Positions 20,332-31,996 of a DNA stretch of 35,412 nt are shown here, piece by piece. A program made the position numbers and the translations under genes. Numbering within the stretch: position 1 is the stretch's first letter; every line of letters starts with the position of its first letter. The stretch comes from Myxococcales bacterium. Lineage in GTDB: Bacteria; Myxococcota_A; Polyangia; Haliangiales; Haliangiaceae. Location: contig WYBA01000413.1 of assembly GCA_011526095.1 (NCBI GenBank), forward strand, positions 1 through 35,412, in the 5' to 3' direction. The notes under the pieces are model-generated. The model saw nothing but the letters and a program-made list of their open reading frames with translations. It was not told where the DNA came from and did not search any database.

Positions 20332-22476
20332 GTGCGCCATTTCCGTAGCCTTGCCCTGAGCCTTGGCCTGCTGTCGATCATCGCGTGCGGTGGGAACACC
20401 GGCGGCGACGACGACGACGGGCCGACCGACGTCGACACCGACGGCGACACCATCAACGACGGCGACGAGGGCTCGGCCTCGGGCACCGACACCGACAGCG
20501 ACGGGACGCCGGACTTCCAGGACGACGACTCCGACGGCGACGGCATTCCGGACTACCGCGAGGCCGGCGACGGCGACCTGACGACGCCGCCGCCCGACCA
20601 CGACGGCGACGGGATCCCCGACTTCCGCGACACCGACTCCGACGACAACGGTCGGCTCGACGGCGAGGACGGGCTCGACGACCGCGACGGCGACGGCCTC
20701 GCCGACTTCGTCGATCGCGACGACGACGGCGACGAGATGATGGACTCGTACGAGCTCGGGGACGACGTCGCCAATCCGATCGATACCGACGACGACGACA
20801 TCCCGGACTTCCAGGACACCGACTCCGATGGCGACACGATCCTCGACCTCCACGACCGGCAGTACGACCCCGACGAGGACGGGATCCCGGCGTTCCGCGA
20901 TACCGACTCCGACGACGACTGCCGCGGCGATGCGGTCGAGGCGGGCGACGCGATCCTCACCACGGCCCCGGTCGACAGCGACGGCGACACCGGCGGCGAC
21001 TTCATCGATCTCGACAGCGACAACGACGGCCTGCTCGACGAGCTCGAGGACCTCAACTGCAACGGCGCGGCCGACGCTGGCGAGTCGAGCGCGGCCGATG
21101 AGGACACCGACGGCGACGGCGTCAGCGATCTGGTCGAGGTCGCGGCGGGCACCGACCCGAGCAACGACCAGGACAACCCGCAGGCCAACGGCGACTTCGT
21201 GTTCGTCGTGCCGTACGTGATGCCGCCGACGCCGGAGGACGACACGCTGGACTTCGCGACGAACATCTCGCAGGCCGACGTGTACTTCTCGATGGACACG
21301 ACGTTCTCGATGAACGGCGAGATCGGCAACCTCGAGGGCTCGCTCAACACGGTCGTGTCGAGCCTGCGCACCGAGATCCCGAACATCGCGATCGGGGTCG
21401 GCGGCTACGACGACTTCCGCAACGACCCGTACGGCGCGGCCGGCGACATCCCGTTCTACCTGCTGCACCGCGCGATGACGGTGTCGACGGCGGCGGGCCT
21501 CGCCAGCGTCCAGGCGCAGGTCAACGCCCTCGCCAGCCACAACGGCAACGACATCCCCGAGTCGGGCTGGGAGGCGCTCTACCAGATCGCGACCGGTGTG
21601 GGCGTCAGCGCGGGCGGCTCGAACGTGCCGGCGTTCAGCCCGGCGACCGCGCCGCCCGCGTCGATCCCGCCGGGCGAGTCCGTCGGCACCATCGGCGGCG
21701 TCGGCTTCCGCACCGGCTCGCTGCCGATCGTCGTGCAGATCACCGACGCGCCGAGCCACAACGGGCCCTACGGCTCCAGCTACAACTTCACGGGCGCCGC
21801 GACGCAGAGCACGGCGCTGAACGCGCTGCTCGGCATCCAGGCCCGCGTCATCGGCGTCGTGTCCGAGGGCGGCGACTTCACCAACGCGTACAACGACCTG
21901 CTCGCCGCGGTGAACACGACCGGCGCCGTCGTGCCGGCGACGGCGTGGGACGGCGCGCGCCCCGCCGGCTGCAGCGCCGGCCAGTGCTGCACTGGCATCA
22001 ACGGCGCCGGTGTCGCCGCCAGCGGCGGGATGTGCTCGCTGATCTTCCGCATCAACAGCTCCGGCTCGGGCCTCGGGACGTCGGTCGTCTCGGCGATCCG
22101 CGCGCTCACCAACTTCGCCGTGATCGACGTCGGCGCCAACATCAACGACGACACCGGGGACGCGGTCGACGCGGTCGCGGCGTTCGTCGATCACATCGCG
22201 GCCAACCCGGCGGCGCCCGTGCCGTGCGGCCAGGGCCTGACCGCGATCGACGGCGGGGACCCCGACAGCTTCCTCGACACGTTCGTCGACGTCTACCCGG
22301 GCACCACCGCCTGCTTCGACGTGTTCCCGAAGATGAACACGACCGTCCAGCCGCTGCAGACGCCGCAGATGTTCACCGCGACGATCACCGTCTACGGCGA
22401 CAACGTGACCGAGCTCGACACCCGCCGCGTCTACTTCCTCGTGCCGCCCGAGATCCCGGACGTGCCGGTGGACTGA
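20332..22476 (+). CDS. VWA-domain lipoprotein with Asp-rich calcium-binding (TSP3-like) repeats
   Basis: A 714-residue protein. I choose the GTG at 20332 because GGAGGG lies 5 bp before it and a lipoprotein signal follows at once (LALSLGLLSIIAC, Cys19). Residues about 25-290 are dominated by repeats of the type DxDGDGIPD or DTDSDGTPDFQDDDSDGDG, matching thrombospondin type-3-like calcium-binding repeats. From about residue 315 the ADVYFSMDTTFSMNGEI segment gives a metal-ion-dependent adhesion site (Asp322-x-Thr324-x-Ser326) of a von Willebrand A domain. A few cysteines (PAGCSAGQCCTG) follow. The predicted location is the outer surface; a calcium-dependent adhesion or matrix role is inference. 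Confidence 0.87.
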   Translation: MRHFRSLALSLGLLSIIACGGNTGGDDDDGPTDVDTDGDTINDGDEGSASGTDTDSDGTPDFQDDDSDGDGIPDYREAGDGDLTTPPPDHDGDGIPDFRDTDSDDNGRLDGEDGLDDRDGDGLADFVDRDDDGDEMMDSYELGDDVANPIDTDDDDIPDFQDTDSDGDTILDLHDRQYDPDEDGIPAFRDTDSDDDCRGDAVEAGDAILTTAPVDSDGDTGGDFIDLDSDNDGLLDELEDLNCNGAADAGESSAADEDTDGDGVSDLVEVAAGTDPSNDQDNPQANGDFVFVVPYVMPPTPEDDTLDFATNISQADVYFSMDTTFSMNGEIGNLEGSLNTVVSSLRTEIPNIAIGVGGYDDFRNDPYGAAGDIPFYLLHRAMTVSTAAGLASVQAQVNALASHNGNDIPESGWEALYQIATGVGVSAGGSNVPAFSPATAPPASIPPGESVGTIGGVGFRTGSLPIVVQITDAPSHNGPYGSSYNFTGAATQSTALNALLGIQARVIGVVSEGGDFTNAYNDLLAAVNTTGAVVPATAWDGARPAGCSAGQCCTGINGAGVAASGGMCSLIFRINSSGSGLGTSVVSAIRALTNFAVIDVGANINDDTGDAVDAVAAFVDHIAANPAAPVPCGQGLTAIDGGDPDSFLDTFVDVYPGTTACFDVFPKMNTTVQPLQTPQMFTATITVYGDNVTELDTRRVYFLVPPEIPDVPVD

Positions 22477-22560
22477 GCGCGTTCGCCGGGCCTCGAACCG
22501 GTGGTGGGCCGCTTGAATCAGGTATCGTGGAGGTGCGTCCACGGCCTGGAGGCTCCGACC

Positions 22561-23538
22561 ATGCGGACTCGTTTGCTTCGTGCGTTCCTCGCGGCGGCGA
22601 TCGCCACCGGCGCGGCGGCCTGCGTCGTGCACAGCTACCCGGCGAGCGAGGTGGTCTACGTCAGCGAGGCGCCACCGCCGCCGCGGGTCGAGGCCCCGCC
22701 GTCGACCGTGCGCGCCGGCTACGTGTGGGTCGAGGGCTACTGGGACTGGAGCGGTGGCCGCTGGGTGTGGATCGACGGGCGGTGGGAGCGCGAGCGACCC
22801 GGATACGTCTGGGTGAGGCCGCGCTACGAGCGCGGTGGCGACGGCCGGCACGTGTACTACCCGGGGACGTGGCAGCCGCCGCGGGACCGCGTTCAGGACC
22901 ACCGCGACGACCGGCAGCCGCCGGACCGGCGCCCGCCCGATCGTGTCGACCCGCGTGACGATCCGCCGCCGCAGAACGACCGTCCGCCGCGCGACCCACC
23001 GGACCGACGCCCGCCCGATCGTGTCGACCCGCGGCAGGATCCGCCGCCGCAGAACGACCGTCCGCCGCGCGACGACCGTCCGCCGCGCGATCAGGGCGTC
23101 CCGCCGCCGAACGACGCGCCGCCGGCGAAAGAGCCGCCGCGCAAGGAGCCGCCGAAGCAGGACCCGGGACGGGACATCCCGCCGCCGAAGGATGCGCCGC
23201 CTGCGAAGCAGCCGCCGAAGCAGGACCCGCCGAAGCAGGAGCCGCCGCGCAAGGAGCCGCCGAAGCAGGATCCTCCGAAGCAGGAGCCGCCGCGCAAGGA
23301 GCCGCCGCGCAAGGAGCCGCCGAAGCAGGACCCAGGGTCGCGCGATATCCCGCCGCCGAAGGACGCGCCGCCCAAGAAGCAGCCGCCGAAGCAGGACCCG
23401 CCGAAGCAGGACCCGCCGGCCAAGGACCCGCCGAAGCAGGACCCGCCGGCCAAGGACCCGCCGCGCAAGGACCCGCCGAAGACGCGGGACATCCCCGCGC
23501 CGAAGGACGCGCCGCCCAAGAAGCAGCCGCCGCGGTAG
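22561..23538 (+). CDS. WXXGXW (BcpO-related) repeat lipoprotein with long Pro/Lys/Gln-rich tail
   Basis: A 325-residue protein starting at the ATG at 22561, with GGAGG (22548-22552) before it and a lipoprotein signal (AIATGAAAC, Cys21). The folded part (about residues 55-105) contains the aromatic repeats YVWVEGYWDWSGGRWVWIDG and WERERPGYVWVRPRYE, matching what is called the BcpO-related WXXGXW repeat. From about residue 115 on it is an extended, highly charged proline-rich tail: PPDRRPPDRVDPR blocks, then many KEPPKQDPPKQEPP units ending KKQPPR. The tail is probably disordered and could bind peptidoglycan or other surface polymers (inference). The preceding VWA lipoprotein is 84 bp upstream; TATCGT (22523-22528) is a weak possible -10 box. 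Confidence 0.8.
   Translation: MRTRLLRAFLAAAIATGAAACVVHSYPASEVVYVSEAPPPPRVEAPPSTVRAGYVWVEGYWDWSGGRWVWIDGRWERERPGYVWVRPRYERGGDGRHVYYPGTWQPPRDRVQDHRDDRQPPDRRPPDRVDPRDDPPPQNDRPPRDPPDRRPPDRVDPRQDPPPQNDRPPRDDRPPRDQGVPPPNDAPPAKEPPRKEPPKQDPGRDIPPPKDAPPAKQPPKQDPPKQEPPRKEPPKQDPPKQEPPRKEPPRKEPPKQDPGSRDIPPPKDAPPKKQPPKQDPPKQDPPAKDPPKQDPPAKDPPRKDPPKTRDIPAPKDAPPKKQPPR
22921..23076 (+). repeat. Two tandem 78-bp units inside the Pro-rich tail
   Basis: The segment starting CCGGACCG at 22921 is repeated from 22999 with few differences, encoding two near-copies of a 26-residue block (PPDRRPPDRVDPR then D/Q-DPPPQNDRPPRD). The unit length is a multiple of three, so the repeats keep the frame. More degenerate short repeats continue to about 23530. 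Confidence 0.8.
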
Positions 23539-23573
23539 GCGGTGGTGACGTCCTGAACGCCGCGCTGACGGGC

Positions 23574-23694
23574 TCACCCGTTCGTCGTCTCGCGCGAGAC
23601 GCGGCGGTGGAACCAGTGCGCGGCCTGCTCGTCGTCGGGGGCGAAGCGGCCGCGCGGGGCGAAGCCGGAGCGCAGGCCGGCGCGGACCTGGGCG
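23574..23694 (-). pseudogene. Orphan 3' end of a Rieske oxygenase gene
   Basis: On the minus strand this piece encodes AQVRAGLRSGFAPRG, then FAPDDEQAAHWFHRRVS, then RETTNG and a TGA at 23574-23576. It is the C-terminal 40 or so codons of the oxygenase encoded intact at 24589-25737, with a different last six residues. There is no start or upstream domain; the fragment begins six bases past the stop of the zeta-like gene and is even in the same frame. Four of the five base differences from the intact gene are synonymous, so it was probably once part of a functional gene. Confidence 0.85.
23589..23694 (-). repeat. 106-bp direct repeat, left copy (flanks the toxin-like pair)
   Basis: Aligns without gaps to 24601-24706 with 5 differences (101 of 106 identical), same orientation, offset 1012 bp. 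It lies in the orphan Rieske gene end and stops six bases before the zeta-like stop codon. Confidence 0.95.
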
Positions 23695-23699
23695 CAGGC

Positions 23700-24332
23700 T
23701 CACTCGACGGCTGGCATGCGCAGGTCGACGAAGTCCGGATGTCGCGCGAGCTCGTCCACGATCTCCGCGATCCATGGCGGCAGCTCGCCGTACACCTTGC
23801 GGAGCTGGCCGTCTTGCGTGCGCGCGCACAGGCGCGCGTCGACCTCGTCGATCGAGTTGTCGTAGAGGTAGACGCGGTCGGCGAGCGCGATCGCCGCCGG
23901 CAGGTTGGCGAGCGACTTCCCCCATCGGCTGACGATCTTCTCGATCGGTACGGTGTGGCCCCCTCGCATGACGCGCCCCGCGACCCGCGCGGCGTTGATC
24001 CGTGGATCCGACGTCCCGATGAAGAACACACGGATGAAGTAGCCCGCGGCGCGAGCGCGGGTGACGAAGTCCAGCTTGTCCGGTGCCGAGAACACCGTCT
24101 CGAACGCGATCCCGTGCCGCTGGGTCAGCAGCTCATCGCGGCGCGCGGTCGTCCAGCGCGCGGCCGACAGGACGGCTTGCTCGGAGTTCCAGTCCCCGAA
24201 TCGATCTCGCGCGATGTCGTCGGGGTTCAGGTACTCGACGCCTTCACTCCAGCGCTCGTGGCGGAGTCGTCCCGTGATCGTCGTCTTCCCAGCACCGTTC
24301 GGGCCCGCGATGACGAGCAGGGCGGGTCTCAA
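23700..24332 (-). CDS. Zeta-toxin-like P-loop kinase
   Basis: A 210-residue protein. The N-terminal P-loop GPNGAGKTT (about residues 10-18) is followed by the VEYLNPDDIARDRF segment seen in zeta-toxin-like kinases, an RRDELLTQRHGIAFETVFSAPDKLDFV stretch with a basic lid, and FIRVFFIGTSDPRINAARVAGRVMRGGH. Zeta toxins phosphorylate UDP-N-acetylglucosamine and so block cell-wall synthesis; chromosomal relatives may instead have other substrates, so toxicity is inferred. The start is TTG, overlapping the stop codon of the small upstream gene in TTGA, which signals translational coupling and an antitoxin-first operon. Both genes sit between 106-bp direct repeats of the Rieske gene end. Confidence 0.82.
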   Translation of the reverse strand: MRPALLVIAGPNGAGKTTITGRLRHERWSEGVEYLNPDDIARDRFGDWNSEQAVLSAARWTTARRDELLTQRHGIAFETVFSAPDKLDFVTRARAAGYFIRVFFIGTSDPRINAARVAGRVMRGGHTVPIEKIVSRWGKSLANLPAAIALADRVYLYDNSIDEVDARLCARTQDGQLRKVYGELPPWIAEIVDELARHPDFVDLRMPAVE

Positions 24333-24523
24333 CCTCGGTCACCGGCGCGCGCCGCGAGGCGCGCCTGCACCTGCGCGCGGAGCGCGCGGACCTCGGCGTA
24401 CAGGCGGTCCAGCGCTTCACGGTTCAACCGCGGGACGTCCTCGAACGCCTCGCGCGCGAGCCGCTGCAGATCCTCGTCGCTGGGCTCGTAGGCGGCGTCC
24501 GCGAAGTTGACCCGCTGGTCCAT
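24329..24523 (-). CDS. Small partner (putative antitoxin) of the zeta-like kinase
   Basis: A 64-residue protein from the ATG at 24523 (MDQRVNFADAAYEPSDEDLQRL). An in-frame ATG four codons upstream (24535) overlaps the -10 hexamer, so I prefer the inner one. It is acidic at the N-terminus and strongly helical and Ala/Arg/Leu-rich at the C-terminus (EALDRLYAEVRALRAQVQARL, a probable coiled coil). I do not recognise a named family. Position first in a two-gene operon, tiny size and TTGA overlap with a zeta-like kinase suggest an antitoxin, though a non-toxic regulatory partner is possible. Confidence 0.7.
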   Translation of the reverse strand: MDQRVNFADAAYEPSDEDLQRLAREAFEDVPRLNREALDRLYAEVRALRAQVQARLAARAGDRG

Positions 24524-24530
24524 GCCTCCG

Positions 24531-24559
24531 AGCATACCCGCGGGTCAGGGCCGTGACCA
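24531..24559 (-). promoter_or_regulatory. Promoter and possible operator of the toxin-antitoxin-like operon
   Basis: On the minus strand TGGTCA (24559-24554, 4 of 6 to TTGACA) and TATGCT (24536-24531, 4 of 6 to TATAAT) are separated by exactly 17 bp. Transcription would begin one base before the ATG at 24523. An inverted repeat, GGTCA (24543-24547) and TGACC (24554-24558), spans the spacer and overlaps the -35 box, a suitable place for autoregulation. Confidence 0.5.
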
Positions 24560-24588
24560 GCTTGGCGTCGAAGCCCATCGCCGGGCGC

Positions 24589-25737
24589 TCACCTGGCCAC
24601 CTCGCACGACACGCGGCGGTGGAACCAGTGCGCGGCCTGCTCGTCGTCGGGCGCGAACCGGCCGCGCGGGGCGAAGCCGGAGCGCAGGCCGGCGCGAACC
24701 TGGGCGAGCGCGTCGACGTCCTCGGCGTCGACCTGGGCGCTGAGCCAGCGGCGGTCGCGCTCGGCGTGGAGCGCGGGGTCGCGCACGCGGTGGTACCAGA
24801 GGAACCGCGTCGCGTCGGGGCGGTCGGGCACCGGCTGGTAGACGTTCACCGACAGGCCCCACGGGTAGAAGTTCAGCGTGAGGTTCGGCCACACGAACCA
24901 CCACAGCGCGAACACGCGGCGGCCGCCGGGGTCGCGGAACCGGTCGGGCAGGAGCGCCGGATCGAGGCCGTCGGTGGGGTCACGGGCGTAGACCCACTGC
25001 AGCACGGCGTCGTCGTACAGCTCGGTCGTGTATGTCGCGAGGTCGCACGCGTCGGCGAGGCCGCCGGGCGGGCGGTGGATGTACGCGATGTGGAACCGGT
25101 CGAGGTAGTTCCACGCGTGGAGCTTCCAGTTGCCGGCGACCTCGCGGACCTCACCGGGCGACGCCGCCGGCTGCAGCTCGTCCGGATACCGGACGAGCGA
25201 GGCGTCGACCTCGGCGAGCGAGGCGGCCAGGTCGCGGCCGCCGGCGGCGGCGCCGAGCCGCGTGAACAGCCAGCCGCGCCACGGCCGCGCCGGCAGCGCC
25301 GCGAGGTGGTCGCACGCGCGCGGGAAGTCGGGCACGTCCTTGCCGAACCCCGGCTGCGACACGAACCGACCGGCGCAGTCGAACCGGCGACCGTGCTGGC
25401 CGCACACCAGCGTCGGGCCGCGGCTCGGCCCCGGCACCAGCGGGTACCACGCGTGGGTGCAGGTGTTCGGGAACACGCGGAGCTCGTCGTCGTCCCAGCC
25501 GCGCTGCGCGAACAGCGGCCGGCCGAGCAGCGAGAACGGCACGCGCGCGCCGCGCGGCGCGAGCTGCTCCACCAGCGGGCGCTCGGCGTCGCCGCGCCCG
25601 GCCGGCTCGGGGACGAGCTGCCAGGCGCGCGCGAACACCGTCGCCAGCTCGCGGTCGAGGAACGCGCGGTCGGTGAACGCCGCGGCGGGCAGGGTCTCCG
25701 CGCGGCGGATGTCGTCGTCGACGTGCCAGGGGTCCAC
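24589..25737 (-). CDS. Rieske non-haem iron oxygenase, alpha subunit
   Basis: A 382-residue protein. The Rieske [2Fe-2S] ligands are Cys93-x-His95 (NTCTHAW) and Cys112-x2-His115 (VCGQHGRRFD), and the mononuclear iron site shows NYLDRFHIAYIH with His216 and His221 and bridging Asp213. The C-terminus DAEDVDALAQVRAGLRSG is typical of the choline/carnitine-monooxygenase-like branch of ring-hydroxylating oxygenases. It would hydroxylate an unknown small substrate using electrons from a reductase that is not encoded nearby. The start is GTG, with TAGGAT six bases before it in the 18-bp gap after miaE. The last 35 codons are duplicated as an orphan fragment about 1 kb downstream. Confidence 0.9.
   Translation of the reverse strand: MDPWHVDDDIRRAETLPAAAFTDRAFLDRELATVFARAWQLVPEPAGRGDAERPLVEQLAPRGARVPFSLLGRPLFAQRGWDDDELRVFPNTCTHAWYPLVPGPSRGPTLVCGQHGRRFDCAGRFVSQPGFGKDVPDFPRACDHLAALPARPWRGWLFTRLGAAAGGRDLAASLAEVDASLVRYPDELQPAASPGEVREVAGNWKLHAWNYLDRFHIAYIHRPPGGLADACDLATYTTELYDDAVLQWVYARDPTDGLDPALLPDRFRDPGGRRVFALWWFVWPNLTLNFYPWGLSVNVYQPVPDRPDATRFLWYHRVRDPALHAERDRRWLSAQVDAEDVDALAQVRAGLRSGFAPRGRFAPDDEQAAHWFHRRVSCEVAR
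24601..24706 (-). repeat. 106-bp direct repeat, right copy (within the intact Rieske gene)
   Basis: This is the right partner of 23589-23694, covering codons near the C-terminus of the Rieske oxygenase up to ten bases before the stop codon. The 3' end of the gene beyond the repeat differs from the orphan copy. Confidence 0.95.
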
Positions 25738-25743
25738 GCCGCG

Positions 25744-25749
25744 ATCCTA
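25744..25749 (-). promoter_or_regulatory. -10 element TAGGAT in front of the Rieske gene
   Basis: On the minus strand TAGGAT is followed by six bases and the GTG at 25737, predicting a transcript starting on the start codon. It fills most of the 18-bp gap between the miaE stop and this start, so it would be an internal promoter. No -35 match is seen; a -35 would fall inside miaE. Confidence 0.5.
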
Positions 25750-25755
25750 CCCGCG

Positions 25756-26328
25756 TCAGTGGATCCGCGGGCGCAACGGCAGTGCGGCGACGAGCGCCGA
25801 CTCGTGGGCGGCGAGCTCGGCGGCGCGGGCCTCCCAGCCGTCCGGCGCGACCTCGGCGGCGAGCTCGAGGAAGGTGTCGCGGTGGCGGACCTCGGCCGAC
25901 GCCAGGCCGGCGTAGAGGTGGGCGGTCGCCTCATCGGGGATCGCGGCGGCGAGCAGCGCGAGGCGCTCGGCCGAGCGCGCCTCGATGAGGGCGAACACCA
26001 GCAGCCGGTCGAGCAGGCGCTCCGGCTCGCGCTTGCGGACGTGCTCGCGCAGCGCGGCGGCGTAGTCGTCGCCGAGGTCGTAGGTCGGCGCGGTGCCGCG
26101 CCGCGCCAGCAGCTGCGACACCTGGACGACGTGGGCCGTCTCCTCGTGCGCGAGCCGCGCGACCGCGGCGACGACGTGCTCGCGCTCGGGGTAGCTGCGC
26201 ACCAGCGACAGCGCCGACTGCGCCGCCTTGCGCTCGCAGTGGAGGTGATCGCGGTGGACGGCGTCGAGGTCGGACAGCGCGACGTCCACCCAGCGCGGGT
26301 CGGTCGGGGTCAGAGGAAGGACGAGCAC
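25756..26328 (-). CDS. miaE: tRNA-(ms2io6A37)-hydroxylase MiaE
   Basis: A 190-residue ferritin-like diiron protein. It shows the MiaE motifs DHLHCERKAAQSALSL (Glu32 ligand), RLAHEETAHVVQV (Glu63 and His66), LIEARSAERLALL and AEVRHRDTFLELA, together forming a four-helix diiron site. MiaE hydroxylates the isopentenyl group of 2-methylthio-N6-isopentenyladenosine at position 37 of tRNAs that read UNN codons, using O2. The usual partners MiaA and MiaB are not in this window. The start is GTG at 26328; TAGTAT (26346-26341, minus strand) is a possible -10 box. The divergent M3 peptidase gene begins 62 bp away. The Rieske oxygenase gene follows 18 bp downstream. Confidence 0.9.
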   Translation of the reverse strand: MLVLPLTPTDPRWVDVALSDLDAVHRDHLHCERKAAQSALSLVRSYPEREHVVAAVARLAHEETAHVVQVSQLLARRGTAPTYDLGDDYAAALREHVRKREPERLLDRLLVFALIEARSAERLALLAAAIPDEATAHLYAGLASAEVRHRDTFLELAAEVAPDGWEARAAELAAHESALVAALPLRPRIH

Positions 26329-26390
26329 GGCGGGGCGGCCATACTACCTGAATGGATCGCGTTCAACTCTAATGGTAAGACGGCCGGAAC

Positions 26391-28454
<2,064 letters not shown>

Positions 28455-28484
28455 CGCGCCGCGCGGCCGCGCCTCGCGCTCTCA

Positions 28485-29636
<1,152 letters not shown>

Positions 29637-29653
29637 GAGCTGGGTTCTAGCAA

Positions 29654-29659
29654 TACAAT
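29654..29659 (+). promoter_or_regulatory. -10 element TACAAT, leaderless start of the lipid kinase
   Basis: TACAAT (5 of 6 to TATAAT) is followed by six bases and the GTG at 29666, so transcription would begin on that G. The whole intergenic gap is 29 bp and shows no -35 match. Confidence 0.6.
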
Positions 29660-29665
29660 TTCCCC

Positions 29666-30688
29666 GTGTCCGCGATCCTCTTCGCCAATCCGACGGCCCA
29701 GAGCGGGAAGGCCGCCGACTGGATCGAGCAGGCGCGGCGCCGGCTCGACGCCGCCGGCGTCCCCCACGACTTCCGCCCGACCGAGCCGGCCGGCGGCACG
29801 GTCGAGGTCGTCCGCCGCGCGATCGACGAGGACGGCGCCCGCCTCGTCATCTACATGGGCGGCGACGGGACCTTCGCCGAGGTCGCCAAGGGCCTGCTCG
29901 CCTCGGACCACGCGGCCGAGTGCCGCCTCGGGATGCTCCCGACGGGCACCGCCAACGACCAGGGCAAGTCGTTCGGGCTCGACGCCGGGCCCGGCGCGAT
30001 CGACGCCAACGTCCGGGTGATCGCCGCCGGGGCGACCGTGGCGATCGACGTCGGGCGGATCGAGGTCCAGGGCCGCGACCGCGAGGTCCTCCACCGCGAC
30101 CTGTTCTTCGACTCGGCCAGCATCGGGTTCGGCGCCAGCGCGCTGTCGACCCGCAACCGCGACCGCGAGCTGGTCGGCAAGATCCCCGGGCTGGGGATGC
30201 TCTACCGCAACATGTTCGTCTACGCGGGCGCGGTCGTGCAGCGCCTCGTCGAGAGCTGGATCGGCGACGTCAAGTTCGACCTCGAGGCCGACATCGACGG
30301 CCACCGCTACTACTTCGAGTCGCTGCTCGACGTGATCATCAAGAACACCAAGGTGTTCGGCGGCGAGTGGGTGCTCGACCCGGCGACCGAGGCCGACGAC
30401 GGGCTGTTCGAGCTGATCCCGGTGCGCGGCCGGATCGACCTCACGACCAAGCTGGTCGCCAACCTTCGTCACCTGCCGATCGGCGACGACACGCTGCGCG
30501 CGCTCGGGCTCGAGCACTCGGACCCGATCCCCGGGGCCCGGTTCGGGCTGACGGTGGTGTCCCCGGGGGCCGACCGGTTCCCCGGCGCGCAGATCGACGG
30601 CGAGGAGATGCTGGCGGGCGAGCGCTACCGCATCGACGTGCTGCCGCGGTGCCTGCGGCTGATTGTGCCCAAGCACCAGGCGGGGTAA
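29666..30688 (+). CDS. Diacylglycerol-kinase-family lipid kinase
   Basis: A 340-residue protein. The nucleotide-binding GGDGT is at residues 65-69 (VIYMGGDGTFAEVA), and the second family motif is PTGTANDQGKSFG (92-104). The C-terminal beta-rich domain follows, with FDSASIGFGASAL and KVFGGEWVLDPATEADDGLFELI. It belongs to the DAGK catalytic-domain/YegS group, soluble kinases acting on membrane lipids such as diacylglycerol, phosphatidylglycerol or sphingoid bases; the substrate is unknown. The GTG start is supported by TACAAT six bases before it. It is divergent from the acyl-CoA dehydrogenase and 67 bp before the thiolase, which has its own Shine-Dalgarno. Confidence 0.9.
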   Translation: MSAILFANPTAQSGKAADWIEQARRRLDAAGVPHDFRPTEPAGGTVEVVRRAIDEDGARLVIYMGGDGTFAEVAKGLLASDHAAECRLGMLPTGTANDQGKSFGLDAGPGAIDANVRVIAAGATVAIDVGRIEVQGRDREVLHRDLFFDSASIGFGASALSTRNRDRELVGKIPGLGMLYRNMFVYAGAVVQRLVESWIGDVKFDLEADIDGHRYYFESLLDVIIKNTKVFGGEWVLDPATEADDGLFELIPVRGRIDLTTKLVANLRHLPIGDDTLRALGLEHSDPIPGARFGLTVVSPGADRFPGAQIDGEEMLAGERYRIDVLPRCLRLIVPKHQAG

Positions 30689-30755
30689 GACTCCGGGCGA
30701 ACCGGCGGAACGGGACGACTGGCGCCCGGAACCGCCATCCAAACGGAGGATTCCC

Positions 30756-31988
<1,233 letters not shown>

Positions 31989-31996
31989 CGCCGACG

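Noticed and set aside
22921..23530. CRISPR-like regular repeats
   Set aside because: The repeats are in-frame coding for a Pro-rich tail, have no unique spacers of constant size, and no cas genes are present.
20194..23925. 1243-codon open frame on the minus strand
   Set aside because: Lies opposite three convincing plus-strand regions; the translation is Arg/Val/Asp-rich without family motifs and arises from the lack of stop codons in GC-rich DNA.
24601..24706. Site-specific attachment (att) sites at both 106-bp repeats
   Set aside because: No integrase gene is present and the repeats are diverged at synonymous sites, so classic att-site duplication is not supported.
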